From Variovorax guangxiensis (GTDB taxonomy: Bacteria; Pseudomonadota; Gammaproteobacteria; Burkholderiales; Burkholderiaceae_C), in contig NZ_RXFT01000014.1 in NCBI RefSeq assembly GCF_003952165.1, positions 62,001-126,000 of the forward strand: a stretch of 64,000 bases of DNA. The letters are read 5' to 3'. A model generated the notes under the pieces. The model searched no databases. It saw only the letters and a program-made list of their open reading frames with translations, and was not told where the DNA came from. The number at the start of each line of letters is the position of its first letter. Positions within the stretch are counted from its first letter, which is position 1. Of this stretch, positions 27,593 to 36,299 are shown piece by piece. The translations under genes were made by a program, and so were the position numbers.

Positions 27593-28123
27593 ATGAACAA
27601 CGGATCGAACATTCGACAACGCGTCGCCGGCATGCCGTACGCGCACGTCTGTCTTGCCATGCTGCTGGCCGGCGCCGCGCTGGCCCTGGCCGGCTGCGAC
27701 AAGGGCGACAACCGCACTGCCGGCGAGAAGCTCGACAGCGCCGTGGCGAAGACCGAGCAGGCGGCCGACACGGCCGCGGCAAAGACGGGCGAGGCCCTGA
27801 AGGACGCCAAGGCCAAGGTCGAGTCGTCCAACACCACCGCTGAGGTGAAGGAAGGCGCCGCCAATGCCAAGGAAGCGCTCAAGGAGGCAGGCGCGGCAGT
27901 GAGCGCGACGATGGACGATGCTGCCATCACGGCCTCGGTCTCCGCCGGCCTTGCCAGGGACCCGGACCTGAGTGCCATCAAGATCGACGTCGACACCAAG
28001 GCCGGCGCCGTGAGCCTGAAGGGGCCGGCACCCTCGGCCGCCGCGAAGGCGCGGGCCGAGGAGATCGCCAAGGGCGTGCAGGGCGTGACCTCGGTGAGCA
28101 ACCAGCTCGAGGTGAAGGGCTGA
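27593..28123 (+). CDS. BON-domain lipoprotein
   Basis: A 176-residue lipoprotein. A signal sequence ends in the lipobox LALAGC (near residue 36). An Ala/Lys-rich helical linker (KTGEALKDAKAKVES) follows, then a BON domain (DAAITASVSAGLARDPDL ... GVTSVSNQLEVKG). BON domains bind phospholipid, as in OsmY and DolP, so envelope protection is likely. A perfect AGGAGG precedes the start. Confidence 0.88.
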   Translation: MNNGSNIRQRVAGMPYAHVCLAMLLAGAALALAGCDKGDNRTAGEKLDSAVAKTEQAADTAAAKTGEALKDAKAKVESSNTTAEVKEGAANAKEALKEAGAAVSATMDDAAITASVSAGLARDPDLSAIKIDVDTKAGAVSLKGPAPSAAAKARAEEIAKGVQGVTSVSNQLEVKG

Positions 28124-28149
28124 AGATCCCCTTCGACCCCCGGCAACGA

Positions 28150-28172
28150 AAAAGCCCGGCGCTGCCGGGCTT
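28150..28172. terminator. Bidirectional intrinsic terminator
   Basis: AAAGCCCGGC-GCT-GCCGGGCTTT is a perfect GC stem with A and T flanks on both sides. It lies between two converging genes and should stop transcription from either strand. Confidence 0.85.
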
Positions 28173-28196
28173 TCTCATGGGCGGGGCCTTCGTCGC

Positions 28197-28766
28197 TCAG
28201 TGGCCGAGCCAGTCCTTCAGTTCGTCGGCATGCTCCTCTTCGTCGGCGAGGATGCCTTCGAGCATGCGGCGCGTGGTCGGGTCCTTGTCGCCGATGAGCG
28301 AGATCATCTGGCGGTACGACTCCACGGCGATGCGCTCGGCGATCAGGTTGGCGCGCACCATCGACTGCAGGTCGGTCGATTCGTCGTAGGAGGCATGGCT
28401 GCGTTCGAGCAGGTGCGTGGGCGCGAAGTCGGGTTCGCCGCCCAGCTGCACGATGCGTTCGGCGATGAGGTCGGCATGGGCCGACTCTTCGTTGGCGTGC
28501 ACCAGGAACTCGTCGGCGATGGCTGGCGACTCCACGCCGTTGGCGGTGAAGTAGTGGCGCTTGTAGCGCAGTATGCAGACCAGTTCGGTGGCCAGCGCAT
28601 CGTTCAGGAGCTTCACGACGTCGTCGCGCCAGGGGCCGTAGCTCGGCGTGACGGCACCGTCGTCCAGGCTGTTGCGGGCTGCGTCGAGGCCGCTCTGGTC
28701 GAGCGCCAGGTGCTGGTGGCCGGAGGCCTTGGAGGAGGCTGCCGTGGAGGAAACGTCGTTTTTCAT
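28197..28766 (-). CDS. Ferritin-like (bacterioferritin-type) protein
   Basis: A 189-residue four-helix-bundle protein. Di-iron ligands are suggested by ATELVCILRYKRHYF, HANEESAHADLI, AERIAVESYRQM and LADEEEHADEL. About 45 N-terminal residues are poorly conserved. It probably oxidises and stores iron or protects DNA under stress; it is not a canonical Bfr or Dps. The start ATGA overlaps the stop of the upstream gene. Confidence 0.8.
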   Translation of the reverse strand: MKNDVSSTAASSKASGHQHLALDQSGLDAARNSLDDGAVTPSYGPWRDDVVKLLNDALATELVCILRYKRHYFTANGVESPAIADEFLVHANEESAHADLIAERIVQLGGEPDFAPTHLLERSHASYDESTDLQSMVRANLIAERIAVESYRQMISLIGDKDPTTRRMLEGILADEEEHADELKDWLGH

Positions 28767-29347
28767 GGAGAGTCCTTTCGTGGGGGGCGAGTTGAATTCG
28801 GGGTCTTGCTCATCAGGGTGTTGACGAGGTCGGCCACGTCGGATGTCTTCAGTACGGCCGCGAGCACTGCCGTCGCCGACAGCAGTCGCCAGGGCTTGAC
28901 CAGCACCAGCAGCGCGCCGGTGGCGGCCGCGGCTGCCATCAGCTTGGCCGGCTCCTTGCGGGCGTAGTGCTCCAGCATCGGCCGCGCCAGCTGGCCGACC
29001 GCATGCGCGGGATGCCTGCGCCACCAGCGTTCCAGCACGCTGCGCCCCACGGCGAGCCATACGTTCGCGTTTCTTCTTCGGCTGCCTCCGCGTTCCCCTT
29101 GCCCTGCGGGATCTCCTTCTCCTCTTTCGTGCGGGTGGCCTTGGCGCCGGCCTGTGGCCTGCGCTTCATAGTGTGCGTATTCCAGGTCGTCCAACCGGGG
29201 ATCGGAGCCGGCGTGGCCGCGGCCTTGATGGCTGTCGTCGTCCACGCCGCCGTTCAGCTGCCGCACCAGCGCGCGGCGCGAAAGGGCCAGGCGCTGCTGA
29301 GGCGAGAGTTGCTCGGAATGCGAATGGCGGCGCTCAGTACCGGTCAT
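28763..29347 (-). CDS. Hypothetical protein with C-terminal membrane helix (possible internal frameshifts)
   Basis: A 194-residue product. The N terminus SPQQRLALSRRALVRQLNGG and the C terminus RSVLERWWRRHPAHAVGQL plus one hydrophobic helix (LLSATAVLAAVL) resemble a small protein found in such stress clusters. The middle (about 29055-29169) uses codons untypical of this genome (AGA, GGA, GTA). Another minus frame there, starting MKRRPQAGAKATRTKEEKE, has typical codon use. Two compensating frame changes, or a sequencing error, are possible. It overlaps both neighbours. Confidence 0.6.
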   Translation of the reverse strand: MTGTERRHSHSEQLSPQQRLALSRRALVRQLNGGVDDDSHQGRGHAGSDPRLDDLEYAHYEAQATGRRQGHPHERGEGDPAGQGERGGSRRRNANVWLAVGRSVLERWWRRHPAHAVGQLARPMLEHYARKEPAKLMAAAAATGALLVLVKPWRLLSATAVLAAVLKTSDVADLVNTLMSKTPNSTRPPRKDSP

Positions 29348-29717
29348 GGCGTGCTCCGGCTTCGTGCAGGGCCTGCAGGTCGGCATCGAGCTGCGAGCGC
29401 AGATCCTCGAAGGCGTAGTGGGGTGCGGGCCGCGCCGCGTACCAAGTGCAGATGGCCGCGATCACCACGGCCACGCCCGGAACGGCCACAAGCACCCAGT
29501 GGAAGCTGCCGTGCATCACGCCCAGCAGGATCGCAACGCCTATCAGCCCGAGGGCCAGGGTGATGGTGGCCACCGCCAGCACGGCCGCGACGATGCGCGT
29601 GGCGATGCCGCGTCCCGCCTGGGCGGATTCCTGCCGGATGAGGGCGGCGTAGTTGGCGAGGTGTTCAGCGACGAGTTCCGGATGCCCGAGCACCGTGGAA
29701 AAAATCGGATGGAGCAT
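29334..29717 (-). CDS. Phage holin family (superfamily III-like) membrane protein
   Basis: A 127-residue protein with two adjacent membrane helices (VAAVLAVATITLALGLIGVA and VLVAVPGVAVVIAAICTWYA). A C-terminal amphipathic tail follows. This is the Phage_holin_3_6-like arrangement common in chromosomal stress clusters; no other phage gene is near. It overlaps the start of the downstream gene by 14 bases. Confidence 0.75.
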   Translation of the reverse strand: MLHPIFSTVLGHPELVAEHLANYAALIRQESAQAGRGIATRIVAAVLAVATITLALGLIGVAILLGVMHGSFHWVLVAVPGVAVVIAAICTWYAARPAPHYAFEDLRSQLDADLQALHEAGARHDRY

Positions 29718-29760
29718 GGTGCCGGGGTCGATCGACGATGAACGCCTGTTGCCGTATTGA

Positions 29761-30138
29761 TCAGTAGTCGTCGCGGCTGCGGCGGCTGGCCAGCACGATG
29801 AGCGCGGTGATGGCGGCGCCGGCCGCCGCCGCCAGCAGCACCGAGCGCACGGGCTGGTCGGAGATGTAGCGGCCCGTGACGTCGGCTGCCTGTTCGAGGC
29901 GGCGCTGTGCGCGCGCACTGGTGGTGGACGCGGCATCCAGGCCGCGCTGAACGGCTTGCTGCACGCGGGCGGCAAGCTGCTCGACGGCCGGCTCGGAATC
30001 GCGCTGCAGGTCGCGGACCTTTTCGCCCGCCGCATTCACCGCGTTCTGTGCATAGGCGCGGGTCGTTTCGACCGCGTCACGGGCGGTCTGGCGCGCTTCT
30101 TCGGCGATTTGCGAGGGAGTCTTGGTCGTCGTGTTCAT
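29761..30138 (-). CDS. DUF883/ElaB-YqjD-like membrane-anchored protein
   Basis: A 125-residue protein. A long Ala/Arg/Glu-rich helix (about 8-90; ARQTARDAVETTRAYAQNAV) is followed by one C-terminal membrane helix (SVLLAAAAGAAITALIVLAS) and a short basic end. This resembles the ElaB/YqjD group, where E. coli members bind ribosomes in stationary phase. It lies within the stress island. Confidence 0.75.
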   Translation of the reverse strand: MNTTTKTPSQIAEEARQTARDAVETTRAYAQNAVNAAGEKVRDLQRDSEPAVEQLAARVQQAVQRGLDAASTTSARAQRRLEQAADVTGRYISDQPVRSVLLAAAAGAAITALIVLASRRSRDDY

Positions 30139-30192
30139 TTGAAAGTCCTTTCCGGAAAAGTGAAATGCGCAAGCCTGTTGATCGTAACGACG

Positions 30193-30357
30193 CTACTTGC
30201 GTCGTAGCAAGCCGGCAAGGAAGCTCGCGATCGCGAGGATCACGAAGATCACGAAGAGGATCTTGGCGATGCCCACCGCGCTGGCGGCGATGCCGCCGAA
30301 CCCGAAGAGGGCGGCGATCAGGGCGATGACCAGAAACACCACGGCGTAATGCAGCAT
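30193..30357 (-). CDS. DUF1328 small membrane protein
   Basis: A 54-residue, very hydrophobic protein: MLHYAVVFLVIALIAALFGF, then the GGIAASAVGIAKILF turn, a second helix and LLRRK. This is the DUF1328 (YtjA) consensus. An AAGGAG ribosome-binding sequence lies 6 bases before the ATG. These proteins are stress-induced with unknown function. Confidence 0.92.
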   Translation of the reverse strand: MLHYAVVFLVIALIAALFGFGGIAASAVGIAKILFVIFVILAIASFLAGLLRRK

Positions 30358-30565
30358 GTGGAACTCCTTCGAGGCTTGGCTCGTTGTCTTGAAAACATCG
30401 CACCGGACTCCCCAGAAAAGGAAGGCTCCGGCGCCATGGATGCAACCTTAAGTGGGGGGCCGTCCCTGACCTGTCAGCGGCCGTGGCTGGGGTGCGTAGG
30501 AGATGGCCGAGTGGCCTTGCGGCGGCGTGTGCAGAAGTGCCGCCCTCGACCGTCCCGGCCCGGGC

Positions 30566-31909
30566 TCAGGCCGGCTTGACGATCGGCAGCATGGCGCTCA
30601 GCCGCGTGCCCTTGCCCGGCACCGACGCCACCGTGAGCCTGCCGCGCGCGGCTTCCACGCGGTGCCGCATCCCCGCGAGGCCGTGGGTGGAGGGCCGCAC
30701 GCGAAGCGTGTCGAAGCCCTTGCCGTTGTCCGCCACTTCCACCACCACGTGGTTGTCGTAGTTCTTCAGGACGATGGTGGCCTCGGTGGCCTCGGCGTAC
30801 TTGCCGATGTTGGTGAGGCTCTCCTGCACCATCCGGTAGATGGTGAGCTGGCGCGATTCGTCCATGGTCACCGGCTCCAGCACCATCTCCACCTGCAGGC
30901 CCGAGCGCTCGCCGAACTCGCGCCCCAGGATCTCCAGCGAAGCGACCAGCCCGAGGTTGGCCAGCGAGGAGGGCCGCAGGTCCTCGATGATCCGGCGCTT
31001 CAGCGCGATGCCGCTGTTGAGCAGCTCGGTCAGATGCTGCAGCCGCTGGATCGCGTCGGGCGCGTCCGCCAGCCGCGACTTCAGCCGCGCCACGTCGAGC
31101 TTGGCGGCGGTGAGCAGCGAGCCCAGTTCGTCGTGCAGTTCGCGCGCAAGGAAGCCGCGCTCGGTTTCGCGCACGTCCTGGAGGTGGGTCGCCAGTTCGG
31201 CCAGCGAGGCTGTGCGCTCGCGCACCTCGTCTTCCAGGGCGTTGCGCTCGCGCTGCAGGGCCTCCTGCTGGCGCTCGCCAATGGAGCGCAGCGCATGGGT
31301 CTGCCGCAGATACAGGAAGAAGGCGATCAGCGCGGCCACCGCCACGATGGAGGTGCCGATGCGCGCCAGCTGCAGCGAGCGCAGCACCTGCGCCTGGCTC
31401 TGGTGCAGGGTGCCGTTGCTGATCTTCACCAGCTCGCCGGCGGTGGTGCGGATGGCCTCCATCTCCTCCTTGCCGACGTCGGTGGTGATGACGAACTTCC
31501 AGGCGTCCTCCTTGCCGTCCTGGCGCAGGCGCACGCTCATGTCCATCTCGGCGATCTTGCGCAGCACGTGCTTCGACAGCTCGGTCAGCTGGGCGAGCTC
31601 GGCGGGCCGGCCGGCGTACAGGCGGCGCAAGGTGGCGAGGTGGCCGTCGACCTGCTTGACCGCGTCGTCGTAGGGCTTTCGGTAGCCGGCCTCGCCGGTC
31701 AGCAGGTAGCCTCTCTGGCCGGTCTCGGCGTCCAGCATGTTCTGCAGCAGCTGGTTGAGCGTGCCGCGCACCTGCTGCGCCTCGTCGATGTCGGCGAGGG
31801 CGCGGCTGGACTGCCGGTACCCGGCCTCGTTGATGCCGACGAGGGCCAGCGCGGCCAGTGCCGCGAGCAGCAGGCTCACGGCCATTCTTGGTGGGGCTAA
31901 CCAGTGCAT
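30566..31909 (-). CDS. Sensor histidine kinase (CHASE3, HisKA_3)
   Basis: A 447-residue membrane kinase of the NarL-partner type. Helix 1 (about 8-26), a periplasmic CHASE3 domain (about 35-170, with AETGQRGYLLTGE), helix 2 (about 184-201), a coiled coil and the H-box LARELHDELGSLL with His259 are visible. The ATPase has ESLTNIGKYAEA, where the N-box usually has His and here Tyr, and then the G boxes VADNGKGF and HGLAGMRHR. I choose the Met at 31909; a longer reading adds residues from the promoter. It is divergent from the response regulator at 32017. Confidence 0.93.
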   Translation of the reverse strand: MHWLAPPRMAVSLLLAALAALALVGINEAGYRQSSRALADIDEAQQVRGTLNQLLQNMLDAETGQRGYLLTGEAGYRKPYDDAVKQVDGHLATLRRLYAGRPAELAQLTELSKHVLRKIAEMDMSVRLRQDGKEDAWKFVITTDVGKEEMEAIRTTAGELVKISNGTLHQSQAQVLRSLQLARIGTSIVAVAALIAFFLYLRQTHALRSIGERQQEALQRERNALEDEVRERTASLAELATHLQDVRETERGFLARELHDELGSLLTAAKLDVARLKSRLADAPDAIQRLQHLTELLNSGIALKRRIIEDLRPSSLANLGLVASLEILGREFGERSGLQVEMVLEPVTMDESRQLTIYRMVQESLTNIGKYAEATEATIVLKNYDNHVVVEVADNGKGFDTLRVRPSTHGLAGMRHRVEAARGRLTVASVPGKGTRLSAMLPIVKPA

Positions 31910-32016
31910 GAAACTTTCAAGGCTGCTTGCGGCGCAAGTTCGTGAATAATTGACAACAATCAGGGACCTGGCATGTTGCGACCCTCGGGTGCGCAACACA
32001 ACGACGAAAGTAACAA

Positions 32017-32649
32017 ATGATCAAAATCGGAATTGTGGACGACCACGCCATCGTGCGATCGGGCCTCCGGCAGTTCTTCTCCGAGCACGTGGACCTGCGC
32101 GTGGCGGGTGAAGCTGCCAGCGGCCGCGAGGCCATCGAACTGGTGCGCACCACGGAGCTGGACGTGCTGGTCATGGACCTTTCGATGCCCGGGCAAAGCG
32201 GTATCGACGCACTCGCCATGATCCGCGCCAAGGCGCCGGACGTGGGCATCCTCATCCTGAGCGGCTACCCCGAGGAGCACTACGCGATGAACCTGATCCG
32301 TCAGGGGGCGAGCGGGTACCTCAACAAGGAGTGCGATCCCATCGAGATCGTCAACGCCATCCGCACCATCGCGCTGGGCCGGCGCTACATCACGCCCGCC
32401 GTGGCCGAACTGCTGGCCCGCCAGCTCGACCGCAAGGACGACGCCGCGCCGCACGAGCAGCTCTCGGAGCGTGAATTCCAGGTGTTCCTCAAGCTCGCCA
32501 AGGGCGAGACCGCCGGTGACATCGCCAAGACGCTGTCGCTGTCGGTGAAGACCGTGAGCACCTACCGCACGCGCCTGATGGAGAAGATGAATCTCTCCTC
32601 CAACAGCGACCTCACGTACTACGCGCTGAAGAACAAGCTGATCGACTGA
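32017..32649 (+). CDS. LuxR/NarL family response regulator
   Basis: A 210-residue two-domain regulator. The receiver has Asp8/Asp9, the phosphorylation site Asp54 (LVMDLSMPG) and Lys104 (YLNKE). A GerE helix-turn-helix follows from about 147 (LSEREFQVFLKLAKGETAGD ... VKTVSTYRTRLMEKM). It is almost certainly the partner of the divergent kinase. It could control the adjacent stress cluster, but no operator could be assigned. Confidence 0.95.
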   Translation: MIKIGIVDDHAIVRSGLRQFFSEHVDLRVAGEAASGREAIELVRTTELDVLVMDLSMPGQSGIDALAMIRAKAPDVGILILSGYPEEHYAMNLIRQGASGYLNKECDPIEIVNAIRTIALGRRYITPAVAELLARQLDRKDDAAPHEQLSEREFQVFLKLAKGETAGDIAKTLSLSVKTVSTYRTRLMEKMNLSSNSDLTYYALKNKLID

Positions 32650-32708
32650 GATCGGCTGGTGGGCGGGGAAGGGGTCCAAGGCGGCTTCTTCTCGCTTCTT
32701 CTTATTGC

Positions 32709-33122
32709 TCAGCCGGCAGCGCCGGGTGAAGAGCGCGAGGCCCGGTCGCGGGCCTGCACGAGGCAGAACTCGACCAGCGCGTCGATCTCGTTCGACTTGT
32801 CGAAAACCGCATCGACCCCGAATTCCGCGCAGCGCCGCCGGATGTCGGGCGTCGCGTAGTTGCTGAGCACCACCACCTTCTGCACCGGCTTGCGGGCCTG
32901 GCAGGCCTGCAGCACGCCGAGGCCGCTGCCCTGCTTGAGGAAGAGGTCGACGATCATGAGGTCCCAGTCGCCGTCGTGGCCGAGCAGCCATGCGCGCGCG
33001 CCGCTCTCTGTGTCGGCGAAGCCGACCACGGTGGTACAGGTGAGCTCTTCCAGCGTGCCGATGAGGTTTTCACGGATCGTGAGGTTGTCCTCGACAACAT
33101 AAGTCTGCAATCTGGAATCCAT
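32709..33122 (-). CDS. Receiver-domain-only response regulator
   Basis: A 137-residue CheY-like protein without an output domain. Acidic Glu11/Asp12 (VVEDN), phosphorylation Asp59 (LMIVDLFL), Ser87 (VLSNYA) and Lys109 (VFDKS) are all present. It may compete for phosphate from the nearby kinase or act by protein contact. It converges with the LuxR-type regulator. Confidence 0.9.
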   Translation of the reverse strand: MDSRLQTYVVEDNLTIRENLIGTLEELTCTTVVGFADTESGARAWLLGHDGDWDLMIVDLFLKQGSGLGVLQACQARKPVQKVVVLSNYATPDIRRRCAEFGVDAVFDKSNEIDALVEFCLVQARDRASRSSPGAAG

Positions 33123-33360
33123 GCCGAACCACTCTTCCTCTGAGCTTTTGCGGACGCCTTCAGCGTGCGCCCGTTGGCAGGAACTGCCTGCGGCTCGACT
33201 TTGCTTCGTCCCCTGCGCGCATCATGCAAGCTTCGGCGGCTGGTGGCTGTAGGCGGGTTCCGACGCGGCCTGCGCAGGCGCCTCCAGTAGGCAATCCCTC
33301 ACGATCTCTGCGGTTCGTGGCCGACCGCGGCGGGGCGATCGACTGAGTTACAAGGAGCCC

Positions 33361-35415
33361 ATGGCAACGACGAACGCAACGACGAACGTACCGAAGAAGG
33401 CCGGCGTCCTGCGCGGCCGGCCGCTCTGGCAGAAGCTGCTGGCGGGCCTCGTGCTGCTGGTTGCGTTGCTGGCGATCGGGCTCGCCTTCTTCCCTTGGGA
33501 CGTGCTGCGCGAACCGGTCAACCGCTACGTCAGCGAGAAGACCGGGCGCAAGTTCGAGATCACCCGGCGGCTCGACGTGGGCCTGGGGTGGCGGCAGGCC
33601 ACCGTGAGGCTGGACGGCGTGGAGTTCGCCAACCCCTCATGGGCGCGCGATCCCTATCTGGTGAAGGCGGAGCGTGCCGACTTCGACATACGCCTCTGGC
33701 CGCTGATCTCGAGCAGCGTCGTCATTCCCAGGCTGGCGCTTTCCTCCCCCACGGTGGGACTGCAGATGGAAGCCGACGGCCGCCGCACATGGTCGCTGGG
33801 CAAGGAAGGCAGGGACAGCTCCGAAGGCGGCACCGTGCCCACCATCGGCCAGGTGCAGATCGACAGCGGCGCGGTCGACTTCCTGGCCAAGCACCTCGGC
33901 GTGGACCTGCATGCCGATCTGAGCTACGACAGCGGCCGCGGCGAGATGCCGCTGGACTACCGCATCAAGGGCCGCTACAAGGGCCAGCCGCTGACCGCCA
34001 GCGGGCGCACGGGCAATGTGCTGCAGATCGAGGCCACGAACGCGCCGCCTTTCCCGATCGAGATCCGCGCCGCTGCGGGCCAGACGCAGCTGAGGGCGGC
34101 CGGCACGGTGGCGCGCCTGTCGGACCTGGACGGCATCGACGCCAGGTTCGATATCAAGGGCCAGACGCTGGGTGCGCTGTTCCCGCTGCTGGGCATCGCG
34201 CTGCCGCAGACCTCGCCCTACACCCTGAGCGGCAAGCTCGACAAGCGCGGCAAGCTGTGGGAGGCCTCGGGCCTGAAGGGGCGCCTGGGCCTGTCCGACA
34301 TCGCGGGCGACATGCGCTTCGACCAGTCCGGCAAGCTGCCGCACCTGGCGGGCGATTTGCGCTCGAACGTGATGGACATGGACGACCTGGGCCCGCTGAT
34401 CGGCCTGCCGCCCACGGCGCGCACCGCCGCCACGGTGGAAGGGGTCGCGCCGCCGCCCACAGTCACCCAGGTCAAGCGGCCCGGCGGCAAGGTGTTGCCC
34501 ACTGCGCCGCTGGACTTCGATCGCCTGCGCGCCATGAACGCCGACGTGAAGTACACGGCCGATCGCATCCGCAACGTGCGCGAGGTGCCGCTGGAGCGCG
34601 GCAGCGTGCAGGTGAAACTGGCCGAAGGCGTGCTCACGCTCGATCCGCTCGACCTGGGCGTGGCCGGCGGCAGGCTCAGCGGCGCGATCCGCATCGACGG
34701 CTCGAAGAAGCCCGCGGACATCCGCGCCTCGCTCGACGCCCGGGCCATGCAGCTGGCGCGGCTGTTCCCGAAGCTCGAAACCACCGGAAACAGCGTCGGC
34801 AGGCTGGACGGGCGCATCAATCTCTCGGGCTCCGGCAGCACCGTCGCCAACTGGCTCGGCGGCGCGTCGGGCGATGTGGCGGTCATCTCCGGACGCGGGC
34901 AATTCGGCAACCTGCTGCCGGTGTTCGCGACGCTGGTGGGCGGCGACATCATCAAGTTCATCCTGCGCGGCGACCGCAACGTGGAGCTGCGCTGCGCGGC
35001 CCTGGCCTTCGACGTCAACAAGGGCCTGATGACCGGGCGCACGCTGGTGGTGGACACCACCAACGCCGTCTTCATCGCCACCGGCCAGGCCAACCTGGCG
35101 ACCGAGGGGCTGGATTTCGTGATCCGCCCCGAGCCCAAGAGCAAGAACATCCTCTCGATCCGCACGCCGCTGGTGGTGGGCGGCACATTCGGCGATCCCA
35201 AGGGCGGGCTGGAGGTCGGCCCGCTGGCCGGGCGCGGGCTGGCCGCGCTGGCGCTGGGTGCGGTCAATCCGCTGCTGGCACTCGCTGCGACCATCGAGCC
35301 GGGCCCGGGCGAGGATTCGAACTGCCAGGGCGTGGTGGCGCAGGCGAACAAGCCCACGGCGGGGGCGGCAGCCAAGGGCGCCGCCCGGGCGAAGGGCGCG
35401 AAGCAGCCTAACTAG
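33361..35415 (+). CDS. AsmA family protein
   Basis: A 684-residue AsmA-like protein. One N-terminal membrane helix (about 24-44) leads into a long periplasmic beta-rich chain, with the family start DVLREPVNRYVSEKTGRKFE and a C-terminal AsmA_2 region (FVIRPEPKSKNILSIRTPLV). Such proteins are thought to bridge the envelope and move phospholipids. The stop codon lies in a CTAG shared with the stop of the convergent gene. Confidence 0.9.
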   Translation: MATTNATTNVPKKAGVLRGRPLWQKLLAGLVLLVALLAIGLAFFPWDVLREPVNRYVSEKTGRKFEITRRLDVGLGWRQATVRLDGVEFANPSWARDPYLVKAERADFDIRLWPLISSSVVIPRLALSSPTVGLQMEADGRRTWSLGKEGRDSSEGGTVPTIGQVQIDSGAVDFLAKHLGVDLHADLSYDSGRGEMPLDYRIKGRYKGQPLTASGRTGNVLQIEATNAPPFPIEIRAAAGQTQLRAAGTVARLSDLDGIDARFDIKGQTLGALFPLLGIALPQTSPYTLSGKLDKRGKLWEASGLKGRLGLSDIAGDMRFDQSGKLPHLAGDLRSNVMDMDDLGPLIGLPPTARTAATVEGVAPPPTVTQVKRPGGKVLPTAPLDFDRLRAMNADVKYTADRIRNVREVPLERGSVQVKLAEGVLTLDPLDLGVAGGRLSGAIRIDGSKKPADIRASLDARAMQLARLFPKLETTGNSVGRLDGRINLSGSGSTVANWLGGASGDVAVISGRGQFGNLLPVFATLVGGDIIKFILRGDRNVELRCAALAFDVNKGLMTGRTLVVDTTNAVFIATGQANLATEGLDFVIRPEPKSKNILSIRTPLVVGGTFGDPKGGLEVGPLAGRGLAALALGAVNPLLALAATIEPGPGEDSNCQGVVAQANKPTAGAAAKGAARAKGAKQPN

Positions 35416-36185
35416 ACCGGAGTGGAGGGGAAGGTCGCGCGTTGCGCGCAGACGCTGCAGTGCGGATCGCGCGCCACGCGCAGCGTGTCGAACGAGGTGC
35501 TGCGCCCGTCGAACATCAGCAGCTTGCCCGCCAGGGACGGGCCGATGCCGGCCAGCAGCTTCAGCGCCTCGCTGGCCTGCAGCGTGCCGATGGTGCCCAC
35601 CACCGGGCCGAACACGCCGAGCACCGCGCAGCGCGTTTCCTCGAAGCTCGCATCGGGCGGGAACAGGCAGGCATAGCAGGGCGAGGCGGCGTCGCGGGTG
35701 TCGTAGACGCTCAATTGCCCGTCGAAACGGATCGCCGCGCCTGCCACCAGCGGCTTCGCATGCGCCACGCAGGCGCGGTTGACGGCCTGCCGGGTAGCGA
35801 AGTTGTCGCAGCAGTCGACCACCACGTCGGCCTCGGCCACGAGACGCGACAGCAGCGCCTCGTCGGCGCGCAGTGCGTGGGTTTCGATGGCGATGTCGGA
35901 GTTGATGTCGCGCATGGCCTGCGCGGCTGATTCGACCTTCGGCAGGCCGACGCGCGCATGGGTGTGGGCCACCTGGCGCTGGAGATTGGTGAGATCGACT
36001 TCGTCGTCGTCGACCAGCACGATGTGGCCGACGCCCGCTGCCGCAAGGTACAGGGCCACCGGCGAGCCCAGCCCGCCGGCGCCTATGACCAGAACCCGTC
36101 CGGCACTGACACGGGCCTGCCCGTCGATGCCGAATTCTTCCAGAAGGATGTGGCGCGAATAGCGCAGCAGCTGGTGATCATTCAT
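35412..36185 (-). CDS. moeB: MoeB/ThiF-like adenylyltransferase (HesA/MoeB/ThiF family)
   Basis: A 257-residue E1-like enzyme that adenylates the C-terminal glycine of MoaD or ThiS. The nucleotide loop GAGGLGSP begins at 35. Arg70 lies in LTNLQRQ and the zinc Cys pairs are 170/173 and 243/246. Cys186 (ETRCAVLGV) is the usual reactive position. The start at 36185 (MNDHQLLRYSRHI) is the family consensus. MoeB and ThiF cannot be separated by sequence here. It is downstream of ctpA, with a repeat between them. Confidence 0.85.
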   Translation of the reverse strand: MNDHQLLRYSRHILLEEFGIDGQARVSAGRVLVIGAGGLGSPVALYLAAAGVGHIVLVDDDEVDLTNLQRQVAHTHARVGLPKVESAAQAMRDINSDIAIETHALRADEALLSRLVAEADVVVDCCDNFATRQAVNRACVAHAKPLVAGAAIRFDGQLSVYDTRDAASPCYACLFPPDASFEETRCAVLGVFGPVVGTIGTLQASEALKLLAGIGPSLAGKLLMFDGRSTSFDTLRVARDPHCSVCAQRATFPSTPV

Positions 36186-36288
36186 GCTCGCCCCCAGGCT
36201 TGCCCACTTCGTGTGGCCGCCCACACCCTATCGGGGGCAATACCGGCGGCCCGGCAAGGCCGGTTCCGCGGTATTCCTGAAAAGAACC
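36186..36288 (+). repeat. Dispersed intergenic repeat, copy 2
   Basis: This carries the same ordered blocks as 22763-22870 in the same orientation (CGCCCCCAGGCT, CACTTCGTGTGGC, CGGGGGCAATACC, GGCCCGGCAAGGCCGGTTCC, GAAAAGAAC). The CCGGC-AAG-GCCGG hairpin is at 36251-36263. It occupies the whole gap between ctpA and moeB. Confidence 0.8.
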
Positions 36289-36299
36289 GACTTGCCGGC

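Noticed and set aside
29334..29717. Prophage remnant suggested by a holin-like protein
   Set aside because: No other phage gene is near. Holin-like proteins of this type are regular members of chromosomal stress clusters.
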